Shown here: in pieces, positions 51,142 through 62,200 of the stretch
Layout of the letters: every line of letters starts with the position of its first letter
Position numbering within the stretch: the stretch's first letter is position 1
NCBI GenBank assembly: GCA_038093975.1
Contig: JBBPTG010000059.1
Span: 84,706-148,705, forward strand
Direction of reading: 5' to 3'
Length of the DNA stretch: 64,000 bases
Source of the DNA: Chalciporus piperatus
Taxonomy: Eukaryota; Basidiomycota; Agaricomycetes; Boletales; Boletaceae
The notes under the pieces: model-generated
The model's input: only the letters and a program-made list of their open reading frames with translations
Databases searched by the model: none
What the model was told of the DNA's origin: nothing
Translations under genes and position numbers: made by a program

Positions 51142-51339
51142 CGTGTAGGTCAAGGGATTGGTTCAAGTTTTCGAACCCGACGGCGACGTTCAGGGAGAGT
51201 GGACAATTAGAGAAGTTGTGGGCGAGCCTAGTACATAATACAACTTATACACCCCGTGCAAGACCGGTACAACAACACGAACTTTGAAAAGCGTTTAAAC
51301 AAACTTGCATGTAACAGTTGTGTGACAGTGAAAGTCGAG

Positions 51340-52449
51340 CTACCACTCGAGAGACGCTGGAACCTCTCGCTTCCAGTCGAATATCCCCCCACGTTCGCGG
51401 AATGCATTCTCGTCGAATCCTGAATCCTGCAACGCCCGTTGGACACCTACACCCGAGTCCAACAATGATCTCCCAGGTTTCTTTCCCCCGTCTTCACAAT
51501 TTAAGAACCTATACAACGCGACTCAATCTCCAAATATCATGCCTGGTATTGACAACCTACCTCATCTGTTCGTCCAGGTTCAGATACGAGTCTTTCATGC
51601 TCTCGTTATCCTCGGGAACTAGACAATTCTGGGACGCATGGCGGTCGACGAATGCTTGGAACTGCTCCGTTGTAATCGTGAGGTTCCGAGCGTCCCGCAG
51701 GGAACCCGTCTCAGGGCCCGTGTTTTCGGAGTCCAACAGAAGAACTTGAAAAACCTGACCGGATTGATCAACCCCCCGAATTCGATGGCGAAAAGAGCAA
51801 GCAATACCTTCCAGCGGGAAGGGGCAAGGTCCTCGATCTGATTGTTCATATCTTCCTCCCAATTATTGCTGCAAAGAACGAATCAGTACGCGAAACGGCC
51901 AGGTCAGAGGAGCACGTACATCGTCACGACCGTGTTGATCTTGACCTTGATCCCTCTCTCTTTGGCCCATTGCGCGACTTTGAAAACGGTCGCGATGTGA
52001 GTAGCGGAAGTCCCGTTCTCCGCTCGACCTTGCATGATGTTGGTCTCGGGGTCAAACGAGTCACAGGAAATCGCCATCACGTCGAGGTACTGTCCGTAAG
52101 TATCGAGCCATTTCTCGGTCACCTTCGATCCGTTGTTGACAACAGAGCAAGAGTCGAGGCCAAGCCCCTCTTTACAGTATTTGAAGATTTCCCCTATATA
52201 GGACGGGTTAAGAAACGGCTCCCCGCCGCTGACATTGAGCTTCTTCATGCCCGCATCCGCGAGCATCCGCAACCCATGCTTGGCATCTTCCAATTGGAGC
52301 ATATAAGTATTCGTGCTCGTATGAAAACAGAAGTGACACTGATAATTGCAGCGGCGTGAGGGAAACCAGTTCACTGAGACTGGCACCAGCGCAGTCGCAT
52401 TTCTCGAAGTGAAGAAAGGGATCGATATGTCAATCCAGCTGAACACCAT
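51340..52449 (-). CDS. Viperin-like radical SAM enzyme, intact copy
   Basis: Four exons (51920-52449, 51808-51868, 51561-51754, 51340-51508) give 317 residues. The radical SAM cluster motif CNYQCHFC (Cys34, Cys38, Cys41) is followed by [89 protein letters not shown] and a final LEW. All match viperin, which converts CTP or other NTPs to 3'-deoxy-3',4'-didehydro-NTP chain terminators in animals and prokaryotes. The long amphipathic helix of vertebrate viperin is missing; only a short hydrophobic leader precedes the core. A TATA box lies at 52544. Chemistry is inferred from the family. Which nucleotide is used, and whether it acts against mycoviruses or selfish elements, is unknown. Confidence 0.93.
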
Positions 52450-52543
52450 GACGAGGCGCAATAAGGCGAGCCCTTGAGTCTCGAGTTGGTGCTAATCTGG
52501 GAGGACAAGTGGATTAGGAGAAAACTGGCTGCGCTCTTTGGGG

Positions 52544-52550
52544 CTTTATA
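52544..52550 (-). promoter_or_regulatory. TATA box of the intact viperin-like gene
   Basis: On the minus strand the sequence is TATAAAG followed by CCC, about 95 bp before ATG 52449. The spacing gives a plausible 5' UTR of roughly 60 nt. Confidence 0.5.
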
Positions 52551-54339
52551 GGTCGGCGGTGACAAATACGAGGGGATTTGATTTTGGTTGCTGCCAGCGA
52601 TTTTTATAAGCGGGGTTCATGCCAAACTTTTCGAAGCCTGACGCTGGAACAGCCTCGTGACGATGGAGCCCAGCCGACATTGGAACATTGTGGGCGTCGC
52701 ATGGGAAGTCTGACACGGCGTTACCATGCGGTAGCGTGGTCATTTCTGGGAGCATTTTTCATTCTAGCTTTGCGCCCAATCAATATGCAATTGGTCGGAG
52801 CGCCCAGAGGACTGAGGAGGTGCCGAGTGAAAAGGTGAAAGCAAAGTTTTCGTTGCCTGAACCCTGCCTGAACTGTGCTAAACCTTTTTTTCCTGGAGAG
52901 GTCATTGGTGTCTGTACAATAGAAACTCGAAGGGACACCACTGACTGTCAATTTCCAAGTTGTCATCGCGGCTTCGAAGTGAGATGATAAGGTTCTGGTC
53001 CCGGGGTTCTTCTTCATGCATTATCCTGTGGAGTAGGAACTGTGGACCTGCGATGATTGCCAAGAGTATGACTTGATTCATCGTATCCATATTTGTATCG
53101 TCGTCCAGCAGCGTAATGATGTTCCGGGGCGAGTGTACATGTCACAACTTCAAGTTGGACTCTGCCGAGAGATTGAAAACAGCATGATCTTGCTCGCATT
53201 CGAATTGTTCTGCGAAGCAAAAAAAAAAAAAAAAAAAAAAAAAGGTGACTGTGCCATGTCAATGGTGCGCTGACAACAAAAGAACATCCTCGGGAGCTCA
53301 CCGACCCTGTCATCAAACGTACAGAGAATGTGTGGACTGGTGGCGCTCCTTCCGCAAAGACCATGCATGATTCGAACAGAGAGTTCCCAGTGAGAAATCC
53401 ACAGTGGGGTGTCCCATTGGAGTGCCAGTGTACTAGGTCACCAGATGAGCATCAAGTTTGAACGTGGTGTCTTTTCAATTTGCGGATCAGTTCAATTGTC
53501 GAGGGAGTAATTGATTGGATACTAGCGCCTGCGAGGCCCGTTCCGGTCCGGGCGCATCCAAACTTCCAAGTTGAACTTGAAGGTCGCCACAACTGCATGC
53601 ATTGGTCATGCGCTTCGTACACCTCGCATGATTTCAAGAATAAATCCACCGTTTTCTTGCACAGCTGCTTATGTGACTCCGCACCTTTCCCGCCGCGTTA
53701 TCACTTGTCATCCCCCCTTCGTCGCTGAATGACTTGACACACGAGTCAGGCAGGTGTGGCGTGCTGCCCAGTACAGTAATTGTCCACTGGAGGCGGCGGG
53801 CCCAAGTTATCAGGGACCAAGGGGTGTCCCGCCACAGCTTAAACGCAACCTTCCTAGCGTCCTAGGAAATACAGGTCTTTTCTCTTATAGTCCATATATG
53901 GGTCCAAGCTATCACGACCGCGTCATGAATAACCTTCACGCCGAAAAGACGCCGTATTGTCCACACGATCGGGTATCGCGGTTGAGTCCCCACATGTCAA
54001 TAGAACGCGATCGGAGTGGTATGCAAGTCGCGATCGAGAAAACTCCACTCGGAGTCCAGAACCCTTACAAAGCACGCGGACGCTTTGTTGATTGTCAAAG
54101 CGGCACTGTGGAATGCTGCATTGTCAGCCACATTTCCTGGGTATAAATGGTCGGTCCACGCTCGATCCTGTTCACCCATCACTCTTCCTCCTTCTTCTCC
54201 CCCCTCCCACTGGTGGCGAGCGCTGGTTTTTTCTACTCGTCGTCCACTTTGTTATTTTAGATATAACCTTTATACCGTCCGCTCGTTGTAGTTACATGCC
54301 CGCCGTATCTCGCCACCGACTATTTGGCCCCGATATTGG
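52551..54339. other. Intergenic region with a 25-nt poly-A run
   Basis: No gene was recognised. An uninterrupted run of 25 A lies at 53219-53243. There is no adjacent reverse-transcriptase frame or clear target duplication, so it may be a simple homopolymer or the tail of an unrecognised retroposon. Confidence 0.4.
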
Positions 54340-54985
54340 CCCGCCGTTTCCCGCCGCGAGTGCGGATGAAGACCCGAGCTCGACAACCCAAGATACCCGA
54401 GTGAGACGTTGTAGCCGTTGAAGTGGCACGACGCACCTCGGGTCGGCAAGATCAAATGGTGCGTCTCTCGTGTTGTTTCCTTCTCAGTTCTGCCCTGATT
54501 GCCCTTGCCACTAGGTTCCCTTGTGGCCCGCTGCGAGAGTCGGCGAAGATACGACGCCCCTTCCCTTGGATTCCCGAGTGAGACGTTGTCGCCCGCGAGT
54601 TGGCACGACGCACTTCGGTGGAGTTTTTTTGGTTTTCTCTTTCCCGAAGGTGACCGCCACAAGTGCGGGTGAAGATGTGACCAACATTGCCGAGTGAGAC
54701 GTTGTAGCCCGCGAGTTGGCACGACGCACCTCGGTTGAATGTCTTTCCCGAAGGTGCCCGCCGCGAGTGCGTGTGCAGATCTGATGCCCCATGGTACAAA
54801 ATTGCCGAGTGAGACGTTGGAGCCCGCGAGTTGGTCCGACGCTACTCCCCGGTGGCGTTTCTCGATTCCATCTGGCCCCAAGGTGACCGCCCCGAGTGTC
54901 GGTGAAGATTCGACTCCCCTGGTCCTGGATTCCCGAGCGAATGAGACGTTGCAGCCCGCGAGTTGGCGCGACGCACTTCGTGGGA
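54340..54985. repeat. Degenerate tandem repeat, about 110-170 bp spacing, five units
   Basis: The core GAGTGAGACGTTG...GCGAGTTGG(C/T)(A/C)CGACGC recurs at about 54400, 54572, 54691, 54804 and 54940. It is preceded in each unit by a CCGCCGCGAGTGCGG-like block and GAAGAT. Spacing varies, so the units have been indel-shuffled. Minus-strand open frames here only read through the repeat in shifting frames. Confidence 0.75.
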
Positions 54986-56122
54986 TTGGATGGATTTGTT
55001 GTTCGCGTTCGATGAGCTCGCCCCGAGTTTGGCCTCCGAATGGATGTGTGATCCGCGTGCCTTAACTTCCGCAGCCTCGCGAGGCTGTTCGACCTCGCTA
55101 CTTACTGACCTTTTGCTCCCCTGTACTGATTGCGCCTATAGGGCCTTTGGATTAATTTACAGGTATTCGTACTCACCTCTCGCGCAGGGGCCTCGCCATT
55201 GGGTTTTCGGACCCGTGTGTCGGGATGGAGATGGGGGATATCACGGCACACACGCGCCCAGTAACAAGGACGATGGTGAGTACTCATTTTTTCTTCGACT
55301 TCGCCACTGACGCCTTGAAAAACTACAGATTTTTGCCGTCCCGTGGCTCCAGGCCGATTGGTGCAGTCGAATAAAATCAGCATGAGAGTCCCGCGCCAAG
55401 CAATTCCAAGCGACGAGCGGGTACGTCAAGAGCAAGACTTGCGATCGACGACGAGCGCGGAGAAGAGATAAATAGTTGGAAGGGGGTGACTTTCTCCTTT
55501 GTTCTCAACCTTCTTTCTTGCAGGGCATCGTCACGACCCGTCGACTCGAGCAAGAGGGCGACTTGCGGTGGCACATGATTGAGGAACGGGGCTCAAAGAA
55601 GGTGCCAAAATAGGTGCGTCCGGTGGTAGGTGGCAACTTGGTCCAAGTCGCCATGTGCCGCCGGACACATCTTGTTTTCGCTGTGGTAAGACCCATTCCG
55701 CTCTTGACTGTTTTTTGACAGGTCATGTCGCATGTTTTCGCTCACTGCGGCCATTGTACGGCGCGTTTTGATCTTTTCTCCTTCGTCGCCGTTTGGTGAC
55801 CATTGATGTCGCTCCAGAGATCTCAAAATCGACTTGACGGCGACGCGTTCCGCGTATCATGGCAATGACGTCGCCTGGAGTCCGCCTTTAGTAGTACAAT
55901 CTCACGGTTTGCGGCCAGTTGTCTTCGCTCTTGAGGGTCACGGAGGAATTGCAGTCGGCGTTTGGTCATCTCCTTTGTCTGTCTTGTCTTCTTTTGGCGA
56001 TCTAGAATGTCATGCGGTTTTGTCATCTTTGGGCGCACTTTCCAATAATTGCAAGACATGGTCAAATTACATTGTTTAACATCTACAGACACACTCTTTC
56101 GCTTGATCCACGTACATCTACA
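54986..56122. other. Intergenic region upstream of the viperin relic's 3' end
   Basis: Short minus-strand frames (for example 55593-55826 and 55823-56092, the latter Arg/Gln/Lys-rich with KEMTKRRLQFLRDPQERRQL) might be relics of a gene, but I recognise no domain. I cannot support a coding call. Confidence 0.35.
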
Positions 56123-57258
56123 TCACCACTCTGCGTTGTTTTGGTCAGTCCCATGATCCTCCCTTGTCCAGTCGAATATTCCCCCACGGTCCAAGAAAGT
56201 CTGTTCGTCGAAGCCGGAGTCGAGAAGGGCCATCTCAACGCCGACATCGAGGATTGATCTACCTGGCTTCTTGCCACCGTACTTGCGACAATCTAGGAAG
56301 CTGAGGTACCACGAATGTCCACGTCACGTTCTAACCAGATTAGTAGACGGTAAACACGCACCACATCCTCTCGTCGATGAGCAGGTAGGAATGCTTCATA
56401 GTCTCGTTGTCCTCTGGGACGAGCGAGCTCTGTTTCTTATGCCTATCGAGAAATGCTTGATATTGCTCTTTCGTGATCGTCAGGTGACGCGCGTCGCGAA
56501 GAGAGTTGGTCTCGGGGCCTGTGTTCTCCGAGTCCAGCAACAGAACTTGAAACACCTAGTCAAATGTGGCGTTGAGCGTGACCCCACACAAATCACGTAA
56601 CGATAAGACATCCCTTCCACCGAACAGGGGCGATCTCCTCAATTTGGTCGTTCATGTCTTCCTCCCAGTTATTGCTACCGAAGCCAATCTAAGTATCTCG
56701 ACGACAGAGGGGTGCCAGTGAGGATACGCACATGGTAACGACGCTGTTGATCTTGACTGTGATACCCCTCTCTTTCGTCCACTGCGCCACTTTGAACACG
56801 GTGTTGACATGTGTGGCCGCAGTCCCATTCTCCGTACGTCCTTGTTTTGAGATTGGTCTCTGGGTCGAACGAATCACAGGAGATGGCCATGACGTCGAGA
56901 TACTGGCCGTATGTATGCAGCCATTTCTCGGTCACTCTCGAGCCATTGTTCACGATGGAGCAAGACTCGAGGTTGAGTTCTTCTTTACAGAATTTGAAGA
57001 CTTCCCCTATGTACTTTGGTTGGAGGAAAGGCTCTCCACCGCTGATGTTGAGTCTGCGAGGAGACGAAGGGCGCGTTTTGCTTCGTCAAGAGGGAGATTA
57101 AAATCGTTGGTGTTGGTTTGGAAACAAAAGTGGCACTTGTAGTTGCACGTTCGATGAGGGAACCAGTTGACTGAGACGGGGACAAAACCAGGTTTCGGGG
57201 CTGGTTTCGAGGTATCGGATAGGAATGGGATGGAAATGGGGAGCCACTGGAGGACCAT
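56123..57258 (-). pseudogene. Viperin-like radical SAM gene, disrupted second copy
   Basis: This is a paralogue of 51340-52449 with the same exon plan. ATG 57258 opens MVLQWLPISIPFL, and the cluster motif is CNYKCHFC. Compared with the intact copy it has a loss of about 16 bp near 57055 (between LRLLAD and LNISGGEP), which shifts frame to an early stop. It also has a 1-bp gain near 56847 in a run of A (DPETN then LK), and the second intron's donor reads AAGGGATG instead of AAGGTATT. Downstream segments remain highly conserved (NSVVTINNWEEDM, VFQVLLLDSENTGP, DERMCFLDC, final EW), so loss is recent. Assembly error could explain the 1-bp change but hardly the 16-bp gap. Confidence 0.8.
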
Positions 57259-57448
57259 CGTGTACAGTGTCGTTCCAGTCAGAGAGGACGCGTCGAGGTG
57301 GCGATCGCGTTACCTATTTAACCCCGCCAAAAAAAATACAGAAACGTAAATTTCACATATTGTTAAGATGATTCCTTGTACATCCATGAGCTGGAACGCA
57401 TCTAGAAATCGTGTGTGCAAAACAGAGATTGAGGAACATAGGCTGAAA

Positions 57449-58208
57449 CTAGAGAGAAATATAGCAAGAGACACTGTGAAGACGGACCGCAAAAGATCGA
57501 AATCGGGGGTGCTTGAGCTTCTTGACGTACTCGTCGTCAGACGACAAAGGTGGAGAGCCACCATCTGTAGGAGTCGAGCTACGACTTGATCTTGAACTAC
57601 CGCTGATGGAGAGGTCGTCGTCGTCAAAATCATCGTTATCCACAGGGACATCGCCATTGTCGGATATCACGACAGAGGATCCGTGGAATTATCCACCATG
57701 GAATATCGGCCAGAGCGTGCGGGCTCGCCTCGCATATGCGAGTGGTTTTTTGCTCTAGTCGTACCCGTCATCGCTTTCTTCGTCTATATCTGTGTCTATC
57801 TCCGTGTCCGTGTTCAAGTTGAACGCGGGCTCATTAGAGTTCGACTTGGCTGTGGGTGGCTGTGGAACGGACTGTTGGGCTCTGCGAGCTGTGGTTGTAA
57901 GCGAACCAAAGGTAATGTCGTTATCGTGGTCGGAATGTAAGTCGAGGTAGCTCTGATTGTTCGAATACATCGATGACGCAGTCACGATTCCGTTGTTCAG
58001 AGGTTCCGTCGAGTAGGGGTCTCCTTGAGTCTCGAGTTCAGCATGAGCTGCTGCTAAGATCTGCTTTGCCTTTTCATCGAACCATACTCGAAGATATACT
58101 ATGTCAAACGCGCCACCGACATATATATCGATGAACGAGTTTGCGGGACTCCATCCGCTTTTCGGAGTGATGGCTTGATGAAACGACCCAAAACTCGTAT
58201 TGAGATCA
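57449..58208 (-). CDS. Acidic Ser/Asp-rich hypothetical gene, 5' end missing
   Basis: A minus-strand frame runs through SFGSFHQAITPKSGWSPANS, VYLRVWFDEKAKQILAAAHA, a Thr/Asp-rich stretch (NTDTEIDTDIDEESDDG) and, after a plausible intron (donor GTACGA near 57760), an Asp/Ser-rich exon (VDNDDFDDDDLSISGSSRSS, SSDDEYVKKLK). No domain is recognised. The frame opens directly after a stop at the edge of the retroelement's 3' LTR and has no ATG until MYSNNQ, near 57967. The likely explanation is that the retrotransposon removed or displaced the original 5' exons. Expression from the LTR is possible. Confidence 0.35.
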
Positions 58209-58694
58209 GGTCTACACTATCGCCAAGTGAAGCGGTTTAGAAGAAGAGAGTGGAGAGCAACTGAGATAGGACGGTTGAGTCTGGGGAAAGACCAAGTGAA
58301 CTAAGCTGGGGTTACCAGCAGTTCCTTGGGGTTTATATACTATCCTAAGTGTTTGTACATGTTTGTACTAACTATAACTAAATAAGGAGTTACCCTGAAC
58401 CCATGAGAATAGAAGCGAGATAAGAAGGCTGTGAAGCATAGCCGAGATAGCGGAGATGAAGTACATGAGGTGAAAGGCTATGGCATAGCCATGCGCAGCA
58501 CGGAGATTAACTGTCAAGGTAAGGCAGTGCGTGAGAATGAATATAACCATAATGGGCGACCGTGCGAAGAGTGAAAGTGAATGAGCACGTGTCTGAAAGA
58601 TAAGATGAGAGAGATTAGATAAGATCGAATGGAACGAAACGTTGAAGTCCGAAAAGTGTCTGTGAAGGTGAGAGAACCGTAATGAACCGTAACA
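58200..58694 (-). repeat. 3' LTR, right edge firm, left edge uncertain
   Basis: The LTR starts with TGTTACGG at 58694 on the minus strand, directly after the polypurine tract. That start is typical of Ty3/Gypsy LTRs. A TATA box (GTATATAAAC, about 58331-58340) followed by a pyrimidine-rich leader looks like the U3/R junction. The end is somewhere near 58200, inferred only from the downstream frame; a shorter LTR ending near 58360 cannot be excluded. Confidence 0.6.
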
Positions 58695-58709
58695 CTACCC
58701 CCTTCCTAT
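58695..58709 (-). other. Polypurine tract for plus-strand DNA priming
   Basis: The minus-strand sequence ATAGGAAGGGGGTAG sits immediately before the LTR start TGTTACGG, as expected for the plus-strand primer of an LTR retroelement. Confidence 0.75.
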
Positions 58710-58727
58710 GGATCAACTTCCAGGTGA

Positions 58728-59198
58728 TCAGTTTTCCATGTTATCCGCATCATGCCATTGTTGCCAACCGTGGGCATCTGCGTTATGAGGGACGTCAAGA
58801 TGACCGTTGACCAGGGTAGGTGAGGGCGTTGGTCGCATTGAAGCCACTAGGGCTGGGATAGGGTCATCTGCGTAACGAGGAGGCAGGACGTCGGGGTGCA
58901 TAACTTTGAGAGTCATCCACATCTCGCTCCACGAGATCTGGTACTCGACGATGGTAGTACGATCCGTCACGAGCATGTGAACGAATCGGAGGGAGGTGTA
59001 GAGCACGATGAGGGTCACGACCAGCGTGATGACGACGAGGAGCAGGAGAAGGACATAGACGACGACCGGCATGGCCATCAAGAGGAAGAGGGAGGCGCTG
59101 ACAACAGCGAGAAGCGCGGTGCGATGGAACTTTTTGACCGACATGTCGGTCTGAGCGAGGGGACGAGTGTAGGCGACACCGTTAAGGTAAGCGTCCAT
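58728..59198 (-). CDS. Extra two-transmembrane ORF in the retroelement
   Basis: A 156-residue intronless frame starts MDAYLNGVAYTRPL. Residues from about 28 to 75 are almost purely hydrophobic, giving two membrane helices (ALLAVVSASLFLLMAMPVV and VYVLLLLLVVITLVVTLIVL). A soluble C-terminal part follows, with YQISWSEMWMTLKVMHPDVL, a Pro/Ser-rich linker and an acidic end (DADNMEN). It lies after the pol stop (59295) and before the polypurine tract (58695), so it belongs to the element. It has its own TATA box at 59261-59270. No signal peptide, fusion peptide or glycoprotein-like cysteines are visible, so an envelope function is not supported. A captured host gene or element-specific accessory protein is possible. 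Confidence 0.65.
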   Translation of the reverse strand: MDAYLNGVAYTRPLAQTDMSVKKFHRTALLAVVSASLFLLMAMPVVVYVLLLLLVVITLVVTLIVLYTSLRFVHMLVTDRTTIVEYQISWSEMWMTLKVMHPDVLPPRYADDPIPALVASMRPTPSPTLVNGHLDVPHNADAHGWQQWHDADNMEN

Positions 59199-59260
59199 AG
59201 TGATTTAGAACGTATGAAGAGTATTTGTTTGGGAATGAAGGGTGGTGGGTGGGCATCCAG

Positions 59261-59270
59261 GCCTTATATA
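59261..59270 (-). promoter_or_regulatory. TATA box before the extra ORF
   Basis: TATATAAGGC on the minus strand begins about 70 bp upstream of ATG 59198 and just after the pol stop. It suggests independent transcription of the ORF. Confidence 0.5.
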
Positions 59271-59294
59271 CGTTGTTCTCCTATTTGGTACTGT

Positions 59295-62200
59295 TTATGT
59301 GGGTGTAGCCCGTGTTTTTAATGGACTGGACAGGTTTGCCATGAGTCTATCAATTTCGGCTGGTCCGTTGTCCGTGAGATTTTCTGGACGTTTCTGGAAT
59401 AGGAATAGGAAATCTGCGGGATTAATGGATAGAGCACGAGGTGCAGCTGGATTCTTTGCGTAGAAGTCCTTCAAGCAGCCCTTGGCATTTGCCAAATTAG
59501 CTCTTGGTTCCCAAGTGCGATCGGTTTCATCATAACCTTTCCAGTGCACGAGGTATTCCAGTTTCCTTCCTTTGTACCGTGTGTCAACAACGTAGTCGAC
59601 TTCCCATTCGTTGTCTCGTTCTTCCGTAACAAGAACTGGTCCAGGCCGTGCCGTAGGCTGGCCGTCAAGGCGGTCCTTGTAAGGTTTGATTCGACGGACA
59701 TTAACCACAGGATGGATTCGAATGTCTCGTGGAAGCTGTAGTTTTACTGCATTTGGCCCTGCCAAGGCGATGATTTTAAATGGACCTAGCCATCTTTCAG
59801 ATAATTTGTCTGATGCGCGTGTCAAACGCAAGTCTGTGGTTGACAGCATGACTTGCTGTCCAATTTCATATTCGGGCGCAGCCGAGCGATGTCTATCGGC
59901 TAGCGATTTCATGCGTTCCTGGGCTTTAGCCAGGTTCTTTTCTACATCGGCAAGCGTTTTTCGCATTGCGTCTGTGAATGATTTGGCAGCTGGTGCCTGA
60001 GAAGTAGAAGCATGTGGTTCTGTGCCCATGCGTGGTTCGTATGAACGTGTGACTTCAAACGGCGATTTCTTCGTTGAAGTATGATACTTGTTATTAATAG
60101 AGAACTGGGCGATGGCTAGCCAGTCTGCCCATTGGTTTTGTTTATCGAAGCAGTAGATTCGTAGAAACTTTCCAACTTCTTTGTTTACGATTTCTGATTG
60201 TCCGTCTGTCTGCGGATGGAATGCCGTGCTGAGCTTGGTATCAATACCAAGGGCATCATTGATTTCTTTAGCGACTTGCGCTGCGAACTGCGGACCTCGA
60301 TCTGATGTGATGGATAAAGGAAGTCCATGATGCTTCCATACGTGAGAAAGGAATAGGCGAGCGATTTCTAGGGCCGAACACGTTTTTGTGCATGGTATGA
60401 GTTCGACTTCTTTCGAGAAGCGATCTACCACCGTCAAGATTGCATTAAAACCACGTGATTCGGGTAAACCCGTAATGAAATCCGCAGTGATGTGTTGCCA
60501 GGGTCCGCTAGGAACCGGTAAGGGTTGGAGAAGGCCTGCAGGTGCTTGATTCGTTCCTTTGAATCTCTGACAGGTCTGGCAGTGGGACACGTAATCTTTT
60601 ACGAGAGTGGCGAGTCCAGGCCACATGTAAGATCGTTGGATGAGTTCTAGCGTTTTCTCATAACCAGGATGTCCTGCAGCTGGTACGTCGTGGTGTAGAC
60701 GAATGATGTCCATTCGGAGTATGTTATCTTCCGGAATGTACAACCGATCTTTTTCGTCGTAGAGTAAGCCATCAAGCTTCTCATGAATGCCTTTCTTCTG
60801 GAACTTCTGAACTTCTGTCTCAGATAGTTTGCACGTTGCAAGGAAGACTCTTTGCTTGATCCGTGCCCCTTCATCTGTCAGGGCGACTGTGCGGATATTT
60901 TCGGGGGCAATGACCAATATTCCTTTATTGTCATTTTCAACTCCGACGGCGTGGTCTTCTCGACGTGAGAGAGCGTCAGCTTTTGCCATAGAAGGTCCAG
61001 GTTTGTAAACCCAGAGCATATTGAATCTAGATAGATATTGCGCCCAGCGCGCTTGTCGGCGGTTGAGATCCTGTCTCGTCATGAACCACTGCAGGTTTGC
61101 GTGGTCGTTCCAGATCTCAAACTGGTGTCTAGCACCTTCTAGGTAATGTCGCCATTGCTCTAGTGCCTGAACGACTGAGAGCATTTCTTTATCGGCGATA
61201 GGATAATTCCGTTCTTGCGGAGTCATGGAATGAGATGAATAGGCAACCGGGTGCCATTTGTCTTCTTTGAGAATAGATAGAACTGCGCCCGTTGCATAAT
61301 TGGATGCGTCGCATTCTAAGCGGAATTGACAGTTGCCGTCAGGGAAGGCGAGTATGGGAGCTGAGGTAAAACTCTTTTTCAGCGTGTCAAACGCTATTTG
61401 ACACTTGTCATCCCATATGAAGGCTTGTTCCTTTTTGGTTAGGTCATTGAGAGGACGTGCGACTTGCACGTAGTCTTGAATGAACCTTCGATAGAAGTTT
61501 GCTAAACCTAGGAAGCTTCTTACGCCTTTGACGTTCTTCGGCTCTGGCCATTCCAGTATGGCGGTGACTTTAGATTGATCCATTTTTATCCCATCCTTTC
61601 CTACGATCATTCCAAGGAATTCTACTTCCGATACGCGGAAATTGCATTTTTCGGGTTTCACGAATAGGTCATTTTCTTCTAGTCTGCGAAGGACTTCAAG
61701 CACGATTTTGTCATGTTCTGCCTGATTTTCTGTTTTGGTGAAGATCATCAAATCGTCTATGTAGACGACGAGCACATCTTCCATGTCTGCGAAGATTTCG
61801 TTCATCATCGCTTGGAATGTGCCGGGGGAGTTACAGAGACCGAAGTACATGACTCGGGGTTCGAAAGAGCCACGGAAGCAAACGAAGGCGGCTTTCCATT
61901 CATCGCCTTCTTTGATGCGAACGTTGTTGTATCCCCATCTGAGATCCATCTTTGTGAATAATTTAGCTCCTTTGAGCTTGTCAACGAGTTGACCGATCAA
62001 CGGTAACGGATAGTTATTTTTGACCGTGTGTTCGTTTAGGTAACGGTAATCCTGTACCATGCGTTTACGTCCATCCTTTTTAGGGACAAAGAAGACTGGT
62101 GACGTTTGGGGTGATTTGGAAGGTGCGATGTAGCCCTTTTTGAGCTGATCATCGATGAAGTCGCTGACTTCCTTCTGTTCCATTTCCGAAAGTGGTATCA

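Noticed and set aside
53219..53243. Poly-A run as the tail of a LINE or SINE
   Set aside because: No reverse-transcriptase frame, promoter box or flanking duplication could be seen; it may be a simple homopolymer.
54270..54881. Minus-strand open frame of about 200 codons
   Set aside because: It translates the tandem repeat at 54340-54985; the same words (RRANSRATTSHS, VPTRGLQRLTRQ) appear in different frames, which is expected of a repeat and not of a gene.
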